A stretch of DNA of 5,699 nt from an uncultured Eubacteriales bacterium (GTDB taxonomy: Bacteria; Bacillota; Clostridia; Oscillospirales; Oscillospiraceae), in the NCBI GenBank assembly GCA_949744025.1, contig CATJWA010000290.1, forward strand, positions 1-5,699, read 5' to 3'. Position 1 is the stretch's first letter. Every line of letters starts with the position of its first letter. Under the pieces are notes generated by a model, which ran no database searches, was not told the origin of the DNA, and worked only from the letters and a program-made list of their open reading frames with translations. Of the stretch, positions 5,222 through 5,699 are shown piece after piece. The position numbers and the translations under genes were made by a program.

Positions 5222-5699
5222 TTATCCTCTCCCGTCCTGAAGCAGGACTTCTATTTTTATTATATCATCCCCCGGCGCGCACGCGCAGCGCTCGTCCACG
5301 CCGAAGCCGTACACCGCTATAACCCCGCGCCCGTCATAGAGCACCGGAACGGCCCTTCGCTGAGCGTCGGTCAGTCCCGCCTCGCGGAACAGCTTTTTCA
5401 GCGGCTTTGTACAGCCGCGCCCCTCAAGACGTATCTTTGCCCCGTCCTTTTTGGGCGCGAGAAGTATTCTACCACAAATAGTCTCATTTTTGAAGTGAAA
5501 AGTGTTGAATGATTTGTTAATTTCCGCACAGTTTTTTATTGTTTTGCAAATTATTTTAATTCCCGCGTCCTCAAGCAGCGTCTCCGAGTCCGGTTCCAGC
5601 ACCGTTTCCGGCAGAACGCGGCGCCCGCGCGCGCCGAAATACAGCCTGTCCCTCTCCCGAAGCACGCGCAGGCCCGGCACATCCGCCGCGGCCACGCCC
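5222..5699 (-). CDS. tilS: tRNA(Ile)-lysidine synthetase TilS, C-terminal part only
   Basis: TilS uses ATP and lysine to convert the wobble C34 of tRNA-Ile2 (CAU anticodon) to lysidine, switching it from Met to Ile identity. Only the last 158 residues are in the window; the frame is open to the right edge, so the N-type ATP-pyrophosphatase domain with its SGGxDS loop is not visible. Seen: GLRVLRERDRLYFG near the edge, typical of the TilS middle domain end, and a C-terminal TilS domain with EGRGCTKPLKKLF, AQRRAVPVLYDG and VIAVYGFGVDERC. A central AT-rich stretch (about 5465-5560) encodes a Lys/Asn/Ile-rich linker between them. Assignment rests on these motifs plus the hpt and ftsH neighbours. 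Its stop is one base before the hpt start. Confidence 0.9.
   Translation of the reverse strand, partial: GVAAADVPGLRVLRERDRLYFGARGRRVLPETVLEPDSETLLEDAGIKIICKTIKNCAEINKSFNTFHFKNETICGRILLAPKKDGAKIRLEGRGCTKPLKKLFREAGLTDAQRRAVPVLYDGRGVIAVYGFGVDERCACAPGDDIIKIEVLLQDGRG

Noticed and set aside
1..5699. Mobile element, CRISPR array, tRNA/rRNA, toxin-antitoxin or defence system
   Set aside because: No direct repeat-spacer pattern, transposase or integrase motifs, cloverleaf-like sequence or rRNA segment was seen; the gene content is mainly conserved housekeeping.

Overview
The window reads as one co-directional block, with every supported gene on the minus strand. In transcription order (right to left) these are the 3' end of tilS, then hpt, ftsH, a probable cysteine-protease-like protein, a single-pass membrane protein with a Pro/Thr-rich linker, and ychF cut by the left edge. 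The tilS-hpt-ftsH order is a well-known conserved cluster of Bacillota. The GC-rich composition, frequent ATA and AGG codons and a (PT)n/PE linker on a surface-exposed membrane protein suggest an uncultured or gut-type member of the Clostridia (Oscillospirales or Christensenellales-like). That placement is inference; no rRNA or other strong taxonomic marker is present.

Region by region: 5222-5699 holds the C-terminal part of TilS, the tRNA-Ile lysidine synthetase. hpt (4684-5220) starts one base after the tilS stop, so the two are almost certainly translationally coupled. A 133-base gap (4551-4683) then holds a weak terminator-like hairpin for hpt, a GC-rich imperfect stem, a 9-bp inverted repeat with a TATAAT box, and a strong stem-loop just before the ftsH ribosome binding site. 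ftsH (2475-4550) appears to start with TTG. A 13/12-nt stem-loop lies directly after its stop. Next come two genes I cannot name, 10 bases apart: a C39/papain-like candidate (1799-2377, or from 2416) and a membrane-anchored protein (1063-1788). ychF (1-1027, 3' end missing) has a good ribosome binding site and a near-consensus sigma-A promoter (TTGAGA, 17 bases, TACAAT) lying inside the 3' end of the gene before it.

Functionally the block is mostly housekeeping: tRNA anticodon modification, purine salvage, membrane protein quality control and a ribosome-associated ATPase. The only accessory-looking part is the pair of unnamed genes between ftsH and ychF. I see no mobile element, CRISPR array, tRNA or rRNA, and no strong evidence of a new defence or similar system. 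The long plus-strand reading frames are shadows of the minus-strand genes.
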